Both the position numbers and the translations under genes were made by a program. The notes below the pieces were generated by a model. The model was not told where the DNA came from and made no database searches. It was given only the letters and a program-made list of their open reading frames with translations. From assembly GCA_021787335.1 (NCBI GenBank), contig JAJYMC010000003.1, positions 62,001 through 126,000 on the forward strand: a stretch of DNA of 64,000 nt, read 5' to 3'. The DNA comes from Bacillota bacterium. GTDB taxonomy: Bacteria > Bacillota > Sulfobacillia > JAJYWN01 > JAJZPE01. Positions 1-9,681 of this stretch are shown here, in pieces; the stretch's first letter is position 1, and the number at the start of each line of letters is the position of its first letter.

Positions 1-5
1 TTACC

Positions 6-1163
6 TTGTTGAGCCGCAAGATACGCGTCGGGGTCGTTTTCGGAGGCCGTTCGGGGGAGCACGAGGTCTCGCTGATGTCGGCCTCTTCGATCATCAACGC
101 CATCGACAAAGACCGGTATGAGGTCGTCCCCATCGGGATCACCCGCTCGGGGAAATGGCTCCTGTCCGGCGACCCCTTGAAAGCCCTGAAGTCGGGCATC
201 GAGGAGGCGACCGGCACGCCGCTGGCCTTCCTCACCGACCCCGACCGACCCGCGCTGGTCAGGCTGTCCGAAGAAGGGACCGCGCTGCCGGCGCCGGTCG
301 AGGGCGGCAAGGTCGCGCCCGCCGGCGCCCCTCTGGAGACGGTCGACGTGGTCTTCCCCGTCCTGCACGGGACCTACGGCGAGGACGGCACTGTCCAGGG
401 CCTGCTCGAGCTGGCCAACCTGCCCTATGTCGGGGCCGGCGTCCTGGCCTCGTCGGTCGGTATGGACAAGGCGATGGCCAAGGCCGTCTGGCGTGAACGC
501 GGCTTGCCCATTGTCGACTATCTTGTCTACCTGCGCCGCGATTGGGAGCAGCGGCCGGACGCGGTGGTCCGGGAGATCGAGGTCAAGTTCGGTTACCCGG
601 TCTTCATCAAGCCGGCCAACCTCGGCTCCAGCGTCGGCATCAGCAAGGCCCACGACCAGGAGGAGTTGCGCAAGGCGATGGCCCTGGCCGCCCGCTACGA
701 CCGCCGCATCCTCGCCGAGAAGGCCGTCGACGCCCGCGAGATCGAGTGCAGCGTCCTCGGCAACGACGACCCGGTGGCCTCGGTCCCCGGCGAGGTCGTC
801 CCGTGCAACGAGTTCTATGACTACAACGCCAAGTACATCGATGACCGCTCGGAGCTGAAGATCCCGGCCGAACTACCGCCGGGCGTGGCCGCCGAGGTCA
901 GGCGGCTCGCCGTCGAGGCCTTCAAGGCCATCGACGGGGCGGGCATGGCCCGGGCCGACTTCTTCCTCGAACGGGGCACCAACAAGCTGTACATCAACGA
1001 GGTCAACACCATCCCGGGCTTCACCAAGATAAGCATGTACCCGAAGCTCTGGGAGGCCAGCGGCCTGTCCTATACCGACCTCATCAACCGCCTCATCGAG
1101 CTGGCCATTGAGCGGCACGCCGAGAAGAACCGGACCGAGACCATCTACCGCGCGGAGTCCTGA
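6..1163 (+). CDS. ddl: D-alanine--D-alanine ligase
   Basis: ATP-grasp ligase joining two D-alanines for peptidoglycan precursors in the cytoplasm. At 385 aa it is slightly longer than usual. The N-terminal motif [13 protein letters not shown] (about 10-22), the glycine-rich ATP loop [13 protein letters not shown] (about 202-214), YDYNAKY (271-277) and the Mg-binding [10 protein letters not shown] (331-340) are all visible. The YDYNAKY tyrosine is typical of D-Ala-D-Ala rather than D-Ala-D-Lac enzymes (family knowledge). The start is one of two adjacent TTG codons at 6 and 9; the SD lies outside the window, so the true N terminus could be further left. It is followed after 1 base by sfsA. Confidence 0.95.
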   Translation: MLSRKIRVGVVFGGRSGEHEVSLMSASSIINAIDKDRYEVVPIGITRSGKWLLSGDPLKALKSGIEEATGTPLAFLTDPDRPALVRLSEEGTALPAPVEGGKVAPAGAPLETVDVVFPVLHGTYGEDGTVQGLLELANLPYVGAGVLASSVGMDKAMAKAVWRERGLPIVDYLVYLRRDWEQRPDAVVREIEVKFGYPVFIKPANLGSSVGISKAHDQEELRKAMALAARYDRRILAEKAVDAREIECSVLGNDDPVASVPGEVVPCNEFYDYNAKYIDDRSELKIPAELPPGVAAEVRRLAVEAFKAIDGAGMARADFFLERGTNKLYINEVNTIPGFTKISMYPKLWEASGLSYTDLINRLIELAIERHAEKNRTETIYRAES

Positions 1164-1164
1164 G

Positions 1165-1890
1165 ATGCGTTTCGAGCCTCCGCTCGTCCCCGGCCGCCTC
1201 GTTGCCCGGCAGAACCGTTTCTCGGCCGCGGTCGAGGTGGACAAGTCGATCGTGATGGCCCACGTGGCCAACTCCGGCCGCCTGCGGGAGCTACTCGTCC
1301 CCGGGGCGGCCGTCTATCTTGAGCCGCGGCCGCGCGAAGGCCGCGTCTGCCCGTACGACCTAGCCCTGGTGGAGCACCAGGGCCGTCTGGTCTCGATCGA
1401 CGCGCGGGTCCCCAACCGGGTCATCGGCGAGGCTCTGGCCCGTGGCGCGCTCGAACCCTTCCGCGAATACCCGCTGGTCTTCGCCGAGCGGCGGTTGGGC
1501 AAGAGCCGCCTTGATTTCGCCCTCGCGACCGCGGCCGCTGAAGATTCGCCGGCGGACGGGGCCGACGCGCGCGCTGCCTGTTTCATCGAGGTCAAGTCGT
1601 GCACCCTGGTCGTCGACGGGGAGGCTCGCTTCCCGGACGCGCCGACGGCCCGCGGGGCCCGGCACCTCGATGAATTGCGCCGTTTGCGGCACCGCGGTGG
1701 CCGCGCCGCGGCCATCTTCTGCGTGCAGCGCGACGACGCCGTCGCCTTCGCCCCCAACGACGCGACCGACCCCGGCTTCGGCCAGGCTCTGCGCCGGGCG
1801 ATGAAGGCCGGGGTCGAGGTCTACGCCTATCGGTGCCGGGTCGGGCTCGACGGGATCGCCATCGAGGGCCAGGTGCCCATCCGCGTCTGA
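1165..1890 (+). CDS. sfsA: Sugar fermentation stimulation protein A (SfsA)
   Basis: SfsA family protein of 241 aa, the usual family length. It has an N-terminal OB-like part (RLVARQNRFSAAVEVD) and a C-terminal nuclease-like core containing FIEVKSCTLVVDGEARFPD and RGARHLDELRRL. In E. coli the protein was linked to maltose metabolism and non-specific DNA binding; the true role is unsettled. The ATG at 1165 is preferred to upstream in-frame codons because those lie inside ddl and the family begins at this position. It starts right after the ddl stop, so the two are probably co-transcribed. Confidence 0.92.
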   Translation: MRFEPPLVPGRLVARQNRFSAAVEVDKSIVMAHVANSGRLRELLVPGAAVYLEPRPREGRVCPYDLALVEHQGRLVSIDARVPNRVIGEALARGALEPFREYPLVFAERRLGKSRLDFALATAAAEDSPADGADARAACFIEVKSCTLVVDGEARFPDAPTARGARHLDELRRLRHRGGRAAAIFCVQRDDAVAFAPNDATDPGFGQALRRAMKAGVEVYAYRCRVGLDGIAIEGQVPIRV

Positions 1891-1940
1891 GCGGCGGCAG
1901 GCCGCCTCGGGCCCACTCGGGCTGGCGGGGCGGGGACTGG

Positions 1941-2405
1941 TCAGGTCCGGTGGATGTCCCACTCGACGTTCATGTTGATGCCGGCGTCCTTCAGCAGGTT
2001 GTAGGCCGGGCAACGATCGGCCCAGGCCCGCTTGACCTCCTCGAGCCGCTCGGGCGAGGCGTCGGTGATCAGGCTGACTCGCTCGGTGACCCGCTGGAAG
2101 TGCTCGCTGACCCGGGGGTTGCCCTGGAACCCGCGCGGGTCGATGGTCCCGCCGGCGCTTATCTCGATGCCGGCGATGGCCACCCCGATCTCTTTGGCGA
2201 CCATCTTTAGGATGATGGCCGTGCAGCCGCACAGGGCGGCCAGGACGTACTCCATCGGGCTCGGACCGGCGTCGCCGCCGCCCATGGCCGGGGGCTCGTC
2301 CATGAACAGCGGCGGGAAGTCGCGGACGTAGACGGCCGTCTTGGCCTGGCCCTCCCAGCGGGCGCGGACGTCCAGTTTGAGCGGTTCGACGGTGGTGGTC
2401 TCCAT
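1941..2405 (-). CDS. OsmC family protein
   Basis: OsmC/Ohr-superfamily protein of 154 aa, probably a thiol-dependent hydroperoxide reductase or stress protein. The first cysteine region is AALCGCTAIIL and the second is ADRCPAYNLL, matching the two-cysteine active site of the fold. The first site carries two cysteines. The ATG at 2405 is chosen because AAAGGGG lies 11 bases upstream; the frame stays open further but without a better signal. It is convergent with sfsA and its 5' side abuts a decayed gene on the plus strand. The substrate cannot be inferred. Confidence 0.88.
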   Translation of the reverse strand: METTTVEPLKLDVRARWEGQAKTAVYVRDFPPLFMDEPPAMGGGDAGPSPMEYVLAALCGCTAIILKMVAKEIGVAIAGIEISAGGTIDPRGFQGNPRVSEHFQRVTERVSLITDASPERLEEVKRAWADRCPAYNLLKDAGINMNVEWDIHRT

Positions 2406-2463
2406 CTGTTCTTCAACCCCTTTTGCTGACGGCCGGCTCACGGCCGATCGCCCATGCGGCTAT

Positions 2464-2796
2464 CCTTCCCGTTTCCGGGGTGCTTTCTGCGATGAGCGAG
2501 GTGGCTTCACCCCCCGGCGGCTGGCGCCGGAGGAGGACCATCTGCTCCCTGACCTGGGCTACCGGCTGACCAACCTGTCGCCCGGGCCACCCCGGGGCAC
2601 GGCCGACCTGAAGACGGCCGACTACCGGCAGGGCGCGGCCGTCCTCGCCGCGAAGATAGAGAAGTACAGGCCGCGAGTCGTGGCCTATCCGAGCGGCCGC
2701 AGCGCCATCCCCTTCGCCGAGAAGGTCGCCGCCTTCAGGGCCCTGCGCGCGAACAGGGCCCTGCGCGAACTCGTCGCCGACCAAGTCAAGAGGTGA
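2464..2796 (+). pseudogene. Remnant of a mismatch-specific uracil/thymine DNA glycosylase (Mug-like)
   Basis: The plus-strand frame here encodes GGFTPRRLAPEED, then a block ending in AAKIEKYRPRVVAYPSG, then EKVAAFRALRANRALRELV. This follows the order of E. coli Mug: AGFTxRxLxPxE, the IEKIEDYQP helix, the NPSGLSR loop, and the C-terminal helix. Two essential pieces are missing. The N-terminal GxNPG catalytic loop is absent, with the opposite-strand OsmC gene in its place. The strand between the helix and the PSG loop has been deleted in frame. No plausible start or SD exists. Interpreted as a truncated, internally deleted gene. Its 3' end supplies the SD for the next gene. Confidence 0.6.
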
Positions 2797-2801
2797 CCCT
2801 G

Positions 2802-3902
2802 TTGCCCTCATTGTTCGACCCGTTCCATTTGAACGGACTGCGCCTCAGGAACCGCGTGGTCATGGCCCCGATGGTCAGCGACTACGCGACCGAGGACGGG
2901 GAGGTCACCCTGCGCCTCATCAGCTACTATGGGGAGCGGGCCGACGGCGGCGTCGGGCTCATCACCGTCGAGGCCACGGCGGTCAGCCCAAACGGCCGGC
3001 TCGGTCAGAACCAGCTCGGCATCTGGGCCGACGACCAGCTTCAGGGCCTCCGCTACCTGGTCGAGCGGATCCACGCCACCGGCGCCATGGTCGCCGTCCA
3101 GCTGCACCACGCCGGCCGGCAGTCGTCCTTCGGGGCGCGGACTCACGCCGACCTGGTCGCGCCGTCACCCATCCCTTCGCCGACCCTGCCCCTCTCGAAG
3201 CCGCGGGAACTGGCCCCCGCCGAGGTCCGGGCCATCGTCCCGGACTTCGCCCGGGCCGCCCGGCGGGCCGTCACGGCCGGCTTCGACGCCATCGAGGTCC
3301 ATGCCGCCCACGGCTATCTGCTCAACCAGTTCCTCTCGCCCTTCTCGAACTACCGGACCGACGAGTACGGTGGCGACCTCGAGGGTCGCCTGCGCTTCCC
3401 GCTCGAGGTCCTGTCGGCTGTGCGCGCGGCCGCCGGCCCTGATTTCCCGGTGGGGGTTCGGATCAGCGCCGATGAATACGTCCCCGGGGGCCACACCCTG
3501 GCCGAGAGCGCCGTCGTCGCCCGCCGCCTGGTCGAGTCCGGGGCTCATTACATCCACGTCTCGTCCGGCGTCCCCGGCGGCCATGCCCCGCCCGATGCTT
3601 CGGGCAGCGACTTCAGCGCCACGGTCCTTCTGGCCCGCGGCGTGAAGCAGGTGCTGACGGTCAACGGCCTGGCCGCCCCGGTCATCGCTGTCGGCCGGGT
3701 CATCCGCCCGTCGACGGCGCGCCGTATCGTCGAGGAAGGCCTGGCCGACCTGGTCGCTGTCGGCCGGGCCGTTCTGGCCGACCCGCTGTGGGTTCGCAAG
3801 GCCGCCGCCGGGCTGGACGACGAGATCAGGGTCTGCTCGGGCTGCCGCGACTGCATTCACCACGAGCGCGGGTGTCCCCCACTCGCCAAGAGAGCCGGCT
3901 GA
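2802..3902 (+). CDS. Old Yellow Enzyme family NADH:flavin oxidoreductase
   Basis: FMN-dependent TIM-barrel ene-reductase of 366 aa. It begins LFDPFHLNGLRLRNRVVMAPM and carries HAAHGYLLNQFLSPFSNYRT and the phosphate-binding VIAVGR and ADLVAVGRAVLADP segments. The C terminus has four cysteines in CSGCRDCIHHERGC, reminiscent of the [4Fe-4S] motif of 2,4-dienoyl-CoA/enoate reductases. The FAD/NAD(P)H domain that follows in those enzymes is absent. TTG at 2802 is preferred over the in-frame GTG at 2793 because AGAGGTGA ends 5 bases before it. The substrate is unknown. Confidence 0.9.
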   Translation: MPSLFDPFHLNGLRLRNRVVMAPMVSDYATEDGEVTLRLISYYGERADGGVGLITVEATAVSPNGRLGQNQLGIWADDQLQGLRYLVERIHATGAMVAVQLHHAGRQSSFGARTHADLVAPSPIPSPTLPLSKPRELAPAEVRAIVPDFARAARRAVTAGFDAIEVHAAHGYLLNQFLSPFSNYRTDEYGGDLEGRLRFPLEVLSAVRAAAGPDFPVGVRISADEYVPGGHTLAESAVVARRLVESGAHYIHVSSGVPGGHAPPDASGSDFSATVLLARGVKQVLTVNGLAAPVIAVGRVIRPSTARRIVEEGLADLVAVGRAVLADPLWVRKAAAGLDDEIRVCSGCRDCIHHERGCPPLAKRAG

Positions 3903-3970
3903 CGCCCCCTGGCCGCGCGTCACCGCGGGACGATGGACGTCTACCGTCGAACGATAGGAGGTCCTGGCCG

Positions 3971-5554
3971 ATGATGAAAAAAACGCTCTTCGTCAACGGC
4001 CGCATCCACACCCTTGACGCCCAGAAGCCAATGGTGGCGGCCATCGCCGCGCAGGGCGGCCGGATCGTCGCCGCCGGCGAGGACCACGAGGTCATCAGCC
4101 TGAAGGGCGCCGCCGATGAGGTCATCGACCTCGAGGGCCGGACGGCTCTGCCCGGGTTCACCGATAGCCACGTCCACTTCCTCTCTCTTTCGGAGCGGTT
4201 CGAGGAGGTCGACCTGGAGGGGGCGGCCAGCCTCGAGGAGGCCCTGCGCCGCGTGGCCAAGGGCGCCGCGGCGGCCTCGCCAGGCGGCTGGGTCACCGGC
4301 GGCGGCTGGAACAAGAACCTCTGGGGCGGCTTCCCCACCCGCGGGGACCTTGACCGCGTCGCGGCCGACCGGGCGGTCGCCATGAGCAGCAAGGACGGGC
4401 ACGCCCTGTGGGTCAACTCGAAGGCCCTGGCCGTCGCCGGGGTCACCCGCGCCACCGAGGACCCACCCAACGGGGCTATCCAGCGGGCCGGGGACGGCGA
4501 GCCGACCGGCATCCTCTTCGAGTTCGCCCAGGGGCTGGTCTACCGCCATGTCCCACCCCGCACGGCCGCGGACTACGCGCGGCTGCTGGCTCGCGGCATC
4601 CGCGAGGCCCATGCCCTGGGGCTCGTCGGAGTCCATTGCCCCGAGGGAACCGAGGCCTTCCGCGCCTTCCAGGACGTCAGGGCGGCCGGCGCCCTTGATT
4701 TCCGCGTCTTCATGATGGGCCCCGCCGAGGCCCTTCCGGCAGCCATCCCGCTGGGCCTGCGGACCGGCTTCGGTGACGAGTTCCTCCGTGTCGGAGCGGT
4801 CAAGGCCTTCGCCGACGGTGCCCTGGGGCCGCAGACCGCCGACATGCTCGACGACTACGAGGACCGCCCGGGTTACCGCGGCATCGCCACGACCACCCCC
4901 GAGACGGTGAAAGAACTGGTCGCCACGGCCACCCGCAGCGATTTCTCCATGGCCATCCACGCCATCGGGGACCGGGCCAACCGCATCGTCCTCGACGCCT
5001 ACGAGGCCGTGGTCGAGGAGAGCCGCGCCCGCGGCCTGCGTCACCGCATCGAGCACGCCCAGCTCCTGCACCCCGATGACCTGCCGCGCTTCGCCCGGCT
5101 CGGAGTCATCGCCTCGGTCCAACCCATCCACGCCACCTCCGACCGCTATATCGCCGACAAGTACTGGGGCGCGCGCGCCCGCCTGGCCTACCCATTCCGG
5201 TCGCTGCTGGCCTCCGGCGCCCGCCTGTGCTTCGGCTCCGACGGACCGGTCGAATCCATCGACCCGCTCAAGGGCATCTACGCGGCGGTCACGCGGAAGC
5301 GGGCCGACGAGCCGGACAGCCGCCCGTGGTACCCCGAAGAGCGCCTGACCGTCGACGAGGCCGTCCGCGGCTACACCGAATGGGCCGCCTACGCCTCGCG
5401 CGAGGAGCGCTCGCGCGGCACGCTTTCCCCGGGCAAGCTGGCCGACCTCATCGTCCTCTCGCGGGACATCTTCAACGAGCCACCGGAGGTCATCCCCGAG
5501 ACCCGCGTGCTGATGACCGTCGTCGGCGGGAAGGTCGTCCACCGAGCCGGCTGA
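3971..5554 (+). CDS. Amidohydrolase family protein (YtcJ-like)
   Basis: Metal-dependent amidohydrolase of 527 aa in the amidohydrolase-3 class. It shows the HxH metal motif in GFTDSHVHFL, then HAIGDRANRIVLDAYE, HRIEHAQLLHPDDL and a terminal Asp site in FGSDGPVESIDPLKG. The composite beta-sandwich is formed by the N terminus (FVNGRIHTLDAQKP) and C terminus (LSPGKLADLIVLSRD). The start is ATG at 3971 with AGGAGG nine bases upstream; the frame is open further left over the OYE gene, which is rejected. YtcJ-like enzymes have poorly known substrates, so only the class is safe. Confidence 0.92.
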   Translation: MMKKTLFVNGRIHTLDAQKPMVAAIAAQGGRIVAAGEDHEVISLKGAADEVIDLEGRTALPGFTDSHVHFLSLSERFEEVDLEGAASLEEALRRVAKGAAAASPGGWVTGGGWNKNLWGGFPTRGDLDRVAADRAVAMSSKDGHALWVNSKALAVAGVTRATEDPPNGAIQRAGDGEPTGILFEFAQGLVYRHVPPRTAADYARLLARGIREAHALGLVGVHCPEGTEAFRAFQDVRAAGALDFRVFMMGPAEALPAAIPLGLRTGFGDEFLRVGAVKAFADGALGPQTADMLDDYEDRPGYRGIATTTPETVKELVATATRSDFSMAIHAIGDRANRIVLDAYEAVVEESRARGLRHRIEHAQLLHPDDLPRFARLGVIASVQPIHATSDRYIADKYWGARARLAYPFRSLLASGARLCFGSDGPVESIDPLKGIYAAVTRKRADEPDSRPWYPEERLTVDEAVRGYTEWAAYASREERSRGTLSPGKLADLIVLSRDIFNEPPEVIPETRVLMTVVGGKVVHRAG

Positions 5555-5694
5555 CCGGTCTGTAAACCGTCGACAATCGGTTTCCAAGAAAGGGATTCTT
5601 CCCCGGGAATCGAATAAATGGGACGGCCCTTTCCGATACTCTACCTGATAACGCCGTCATCCCACAAACAGTCCGACTCGGAGGTTTCGAAGGC

Positions 5695-6039
5695 ATGGAG
5701 AAATGTCTCTTCTGCCGCCTCGCGGCCGGCGAGATCCCCAGCGACACCTTGTTCGAAGACGACCGGGTGAAGGCTTTTAAAGACATCAACCCGGGCGCCC
5801 CGGTGCATTTCCTGGTCATCCCGAAGGAGCACATCGCGTCCGTCCGCGACCTGGCCGAGCACGACGCCGATCTGCTTGGGCACATCTTCGACGTCATCAA
5901 CACGCAGGCCAAAAGAGCCGGACTGGTACCGAACGGTTATCGGATCGTCGTCAATCACGGCGCCGACGCCGGTCAATCGGTGCAACATCTGCATTTTCAC
6001 GTCCTCGGCGGACGTAAGTTAAGCTGGCCGCCGGGCTAA
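5695..6039 (+). CDS. HIT family protein (HinT-like purine nucleoside phosphoramidase)
   Basis: Small histidine-triad protein of 114 aa, the usual HinT size. The N terminus CLFCRLAAGEIPSD carries the Cys-x2-Cys often seen in the family, and the C terminus has the triad QHLHFHVLGG. It is expected to hydrolyse purine nucleoside phosphoramidates or adenylylated intermediates. The ATG at 5695 follows GGAGG. In many Firmicutes a HIT gene precedes rpsU, as here. Confidence 0.93.
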   Translation: MEKCLFCRLAAGEIPSDTLFEDDRVKAFKDINPGAPVHFLVIPKEHIASVRDLAEHDADLLGHIFDVINTQAKRAGLVPNGYRIVVNHGADAGQSVQHLHFHVLGGRKLSWPPG

Positions 6040-6071
6040 AGAACGGGCGTCACAAAAGCCTCGCCTATTGA

Positions 6072-6101
6072 TTGACATAACGAAATGCGGCATAGTATAA
6101 T
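6072..6101 (+). promoter_or_regulatory. Sigma-A type promoter upstream of rpsU
   Basis: TTGACA at 6072-6077 and TATAAT at 6096-6101, separated by 18 bases. Both hexamers match consensus. It lies 85 bases before the rpsU start and after the HIT gene stop. Confidence 0.8.
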
Positions 6102-6186
6102 CTTTCTGTCTGTCCGGAGCATCTGATTAGGACAGGCATAATCAGGCCAACAGGCCCACCCCCATCAGGCGAGGGGAGGGATAATC

Positions 6187-6360
6187 GTGGAAGTCAAGAT
6201 TGGTAAGAACGAGAGTCTCGAGAACGCGCTGCGCCGGTTCAAGCGGCAGTGTCAGAAGTCCGGTGTCCTCGCTGAGGCACGCCGGCGTGAGCACTACGAC
6301 AAGCCCAGCGTGAAGCGGAAGAAGAAGTCCGAGGCGGCGAGGAAGCGCCGATATCGTTAA
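6187..6360 (+). CDS. rpsU: 30S ribosomal protein S21
   Basis: 57-aa basic protein reading [18 protein letters not shown], then [16 protein letters not shown], and ending in a Lys/Arg-rich tail. This is bS21, a small-subunit protein near the 16S 3' end. The start is GTG at 6187 behind GGGGAGGG. A strong promoter precedes it and a compact terminator follows, so it can be made as a short transcript as well as part of the downstream block. Confidence 0.97.
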   Translation: MEVKIGKNESLENALRRFKRQCQKSGVLAEARRREHYDKPSVKRKKKSEAARKRRYR

Positions 6361-6368
6361 GAGACATG

Positions 6369-6393
6369 GCTGGGCCCGACGGGCCCAGCTTTT
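6369..6393 (+). terminator. Intrinsic terminator after rpsU
   Basis: Perfect 9-bp stem GCTGGGCCC/GGGCCCAGC with a 3-base loop, followed by TTTT. It starts 9 bases after the rpsU stop. Confidence 0.85.
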
Positions 6394-6445
6394 GTTCATT
6401 TTCATCACAACGGCCCGGTCGCCCGACCGGATGGAGGTGTCGACG

Positions 6446-6895
6446 GTGACCCTTAAAGAGCGGCTCAACGAGGACATGAAGACGGCCATGAAGGAGCGCG
6501 AGGCCGGCAAGGAGAGGCTCTCGGTCATTCGCCTGATCCGCGCGGCCGTCAAGAACCTGGAGATCGAACGCGGCCACGAGCTGTCCGACGAGGAGGTCCT
6601 CGAGGTCCTGGCGCGCGAGGTCAAGCAGCGTCGCGACGCCATCATCGAGTACCAGAAGGCCGACCGGCCTGACTTCGTGGCCAGCCTCGAACGGGAGATC
6701 GAGATCGTCCTCGGCTACATGCCGAAGCAGATGTCGGCCGACGAGATAAGGGCCCTGGCCAAGGAGGTCATCGCCCAGACCGGGGTCAAGGACGCCAAGG
6801 AGATCGGCAAGGTCATGGGCGTCCTGATGCCCAAGGTCAAGGGCAAGGCCGACGGCAAGCTGGTCAACCAGATCGTCCGCGAACTGCTGGCCTGA
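6446..6895 (+). CDS. yqeY: GatB/YqeY domain-containing protein
   Basis: 149-aa protein resembling the C-terminal tRNA-binding tail domain of GatB: TLKERLNEDMKTAMKER at the start, EIEIVLGYMPKQMSADEI in the middle and GKADGKLVNQIVRELL at the end. It is probably a tRNA-interacting factor, but its function is not established. GTG at 6446 is chosen because GGAGGTG sits 6 bases upstream; the ATG at 6431 would place that SD inside the gene. It normally follows rpsU in Firmicutes, as here. Confidence 0.93.
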   Translation: MTLKERLNEDMKTAMKEREAGKERLSVIRLIRAAVKNLEIERGHELSDEEVLEVLAREVKQRRDAIIEYQKADRPDFVASLEREIEIVLGYMPKQMSADEIRALAKEVIAQTGVKDAKEIGKVMGVLMPKVKGKADGKLVNQIVRELLA

Positions 6896-6911
6896 CCGGC
6901 CGGCCTGAGAG

Positions 6912-6942
6912 GGAGGGGGTCATCGAGGCCCCCTCCTTTTTT
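6912..6942 (+). terminator. Intrinsic terminator after yqeY
   Basis: 8-bp stem GGAGGGGG/CCCCCTCC with a 9-base loop and a run of six T at 6937-6942. Confidence 0.88.
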
Positions 6943-7014
6943 CATGCCCCCGCCCGAGGCCGCATAGTCTGTGAAGAACCGGGCCGCGTGGGGCCTGAAC
7001 GCGGGGGTGCGAAG

Positions 7015-7353
7015 ATGGCGGAAAAGGCGAAGCGGCCGCGGCCGGAACGGGCCATCGAGGAGCGGATGACCCGCTACCGGGTCCGCAGTCGCCGCCTCCG
7101 GCAGAAGATCGCCAACCTGCTCGAGCTCCCCAGTGACGTGGTCCTCGACCTGCCCCGCGTCGTCCTGGTCGGCAACGTCCAGGCGGTCATCGAGAACCAT
7201 CGGGGGCTCATCGAGTATTCCCCCGGCCTGGTCCGCGTCGGCCTCGACGCCGGCCAACTCGTCCTCACCGGCGAGAACCTGGTCATCGGCACCGTGGGGG
7301 CCGAGGACATGATCGTCCTCGGACGCATCATCGGCCTGGAGTACCGGGCGTAG
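7015..7353 (+). CDS. yqfC: Sporulation protein YqfC (YabP/YqfC family)
   Basis: 112-aa YabP/YqfC-family protein. It has a basic N terminus and a beta-rich core (ELPSDVVLDLPRVVLVGN, LVLTGENLVIGTVGAED) typical of the family. In Bacillus yqfC is a sporulation gene of the mother-cell programme. ATG at 7015 is used rather than the in-frame GTG at 6988. It is followed by yqfD, its usual partner, which supports both calls. Confidence 0.9.
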   Translation: MAEKAKRPRPERAIEERMTRYRVRSRRLRQKIANLLELPSDVVLDLPRVVLVGNVQAVIENHRGLIEYSPGLVRVGLDAGQLVLTGENLVIGTVGAEDMIVLGRIIGLEYRA

Positions 7354-7398
7354 CGCGGCCCGCGGCCCCGCCGCCCGGCCGGGGGGGCTCATACGACG

Positions 7399-8634
7399 AT
7401 GCTGGTCTCCCGGCTCATCGCCTACCTCATAGGCTACCTCATCCTCAGGGTCGAGGGGCAGAACCCGGAACGCCTCGTCAACCTGGCCATCAAGGAGGGC
7501 ATCCCGGTCTGGAACATCGAGGCCGGGCGCCACGTCCTTCGCATCCGCGTTCCCGCCCACCACTTCCGGACCCTCCATCCCCTGGCCCGTCGCGCCCGGA
7601 CGATGATCCACATCGAACGCCGCCTCGGCCTGCCCTTCGGCGCCCAGCTCATCCTGAAGCGCCAGGGCCTGGCCATCGGCGTTCTCCTGTTTCTGGCCGG
7701 CCTCTTCGTCCTGTCGTCCTTCGTCTGGAGCGTCGAGGTCAGCGGCCTGGAGACCCTCCCGCCCGACGCCGTCCTGCAGGGGGCCGCCCGGCTCGGCCTC
7801 CGTCCCGGCGTCCTGAAGCGCTCAGTGGACTACCACCGCGTCGAGACGGGCCTCGTCCTCGCGGTCCGCGAGATCTCCTGGGCCGGGCTGGAGTTCCACG
7901 GGACGCGGGCCCTCCTGAAGGTGGTCGAGAAGGCCCTGCCGCCCGCCGAGCCGCCGGCGAACACCCCGGCCCACGTCATCGCCTCGAAGAGCGGGCTCCT
8001 CACCGACGTCATGGTCCTCAAAGGCACCGGCCTGGCCCAGGCCGGTCAGACCGTCAGCCAGGGCCAGATCATCATCTCCGGGCTCATCGGGCTGTCGGCC
8101 GAGGAGCAGCTCGGCCTGGTGAAGCCGAGGGAACTGCCCGGGGGGCTGCCCCCCTGGACAGCGCTGGTCCACGCCACCGGCATCGTCCGGGCCCGCGTCT
8201 GGTATCGCGGCCATGGTGAGGCCCTCCTGACCCGGTACCTCCGTGACCGGACGGGGCGGGTGGCGACCCGTGTCCTCATCAAAATCGGAGGGCAGGAAAT
8301 AATAGTCAAAGGCCAGGGCGACGTACCCTTCGGGGAGTACGACACGGAGGTCGCCCGGCGGTCCCTGCCGGTGTGGAGGAATATAAGGATTCCTGTCGAA
8401 GTCATTGTGACGACATTTCACCAAGTCAAGCTGGTCGAAGAGGCCGTCGCGGCCGAAGTCGCCGAGCAGGATGCCCGGGAGAACGCCATCATTCAGGCGA
8501 TGACGAAGGTCCCACCCGGCGTCCGCCTCCTCGGCGTCCAGTCAGCGGTGACGTCGAATGATGGCAAAGTGAGCGTCGACGTGGTCGTCGAGACCCTCGA
8601 GGACATCGGCCTGGCCGAACCGGTGACCCGCTGA
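7399..8634 (+). CDS. yqfD: Sporulation protein YqfD
   Basis: 411-aa membrane protein of the YqfD/SpoIV-associated family. A cytoplasmic part (about 1-88) precedes one strong transmembrane segment (GLAIGVLLFLAGLFVLSSFVW, roughly 91-111). A long extracytoplasmic region follows, starting with the FtsQ/POTRA-like VEVSGLETLPPDAVLQ. Required for efficient sporulation in Bacillus. The start is ATG at 7399. The position yqfC-yqfD-phoH is conserved. Confidence 0.9.
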   Translation: MLVSRLIAYLIGYLILRVEGQNPERLVNLAIKEGIPVWNIEAGRHVLRIRVPAHHFRTLHPLARRARTMIHIERRLGLPFGAQLILKRQGLAIGVLLFLAGLFVLSSFVWSVEVSGLETLPPDAVLQGAARLGLRPGVLKRSVDYHRVETGLVLAVREISWAGLEFHGTRALLKVVEKALPPAEPPANTPAHVIASKSGLLTDVMVLKGTGLAQAGQTVSQGQIIISGLIGLSAEEQLGLVKPRELPGGLPPWTALVHATGIVRARVWYRGHGEALLTRYLRDRTGRVATRVLIKIGGQEIIVKGQGDVPFGEYDTEVARRSLPVWRNIRIPVEVIVTTFHQVKLVEEAVAAEVAEQDARENAIIQAMTKVPPGVRLLGVQSAVTSNDGKVSVDVVVETLEDIGLAEPVTR

Positions 8635-8678
8635 CCACGGGCGCGGCCGGCCGCAACAGGGAGGTCAGAACACCAGTT

Positions 8679-9677
<999 letters not shown>

Positions 9678-9681
9678 GTCC

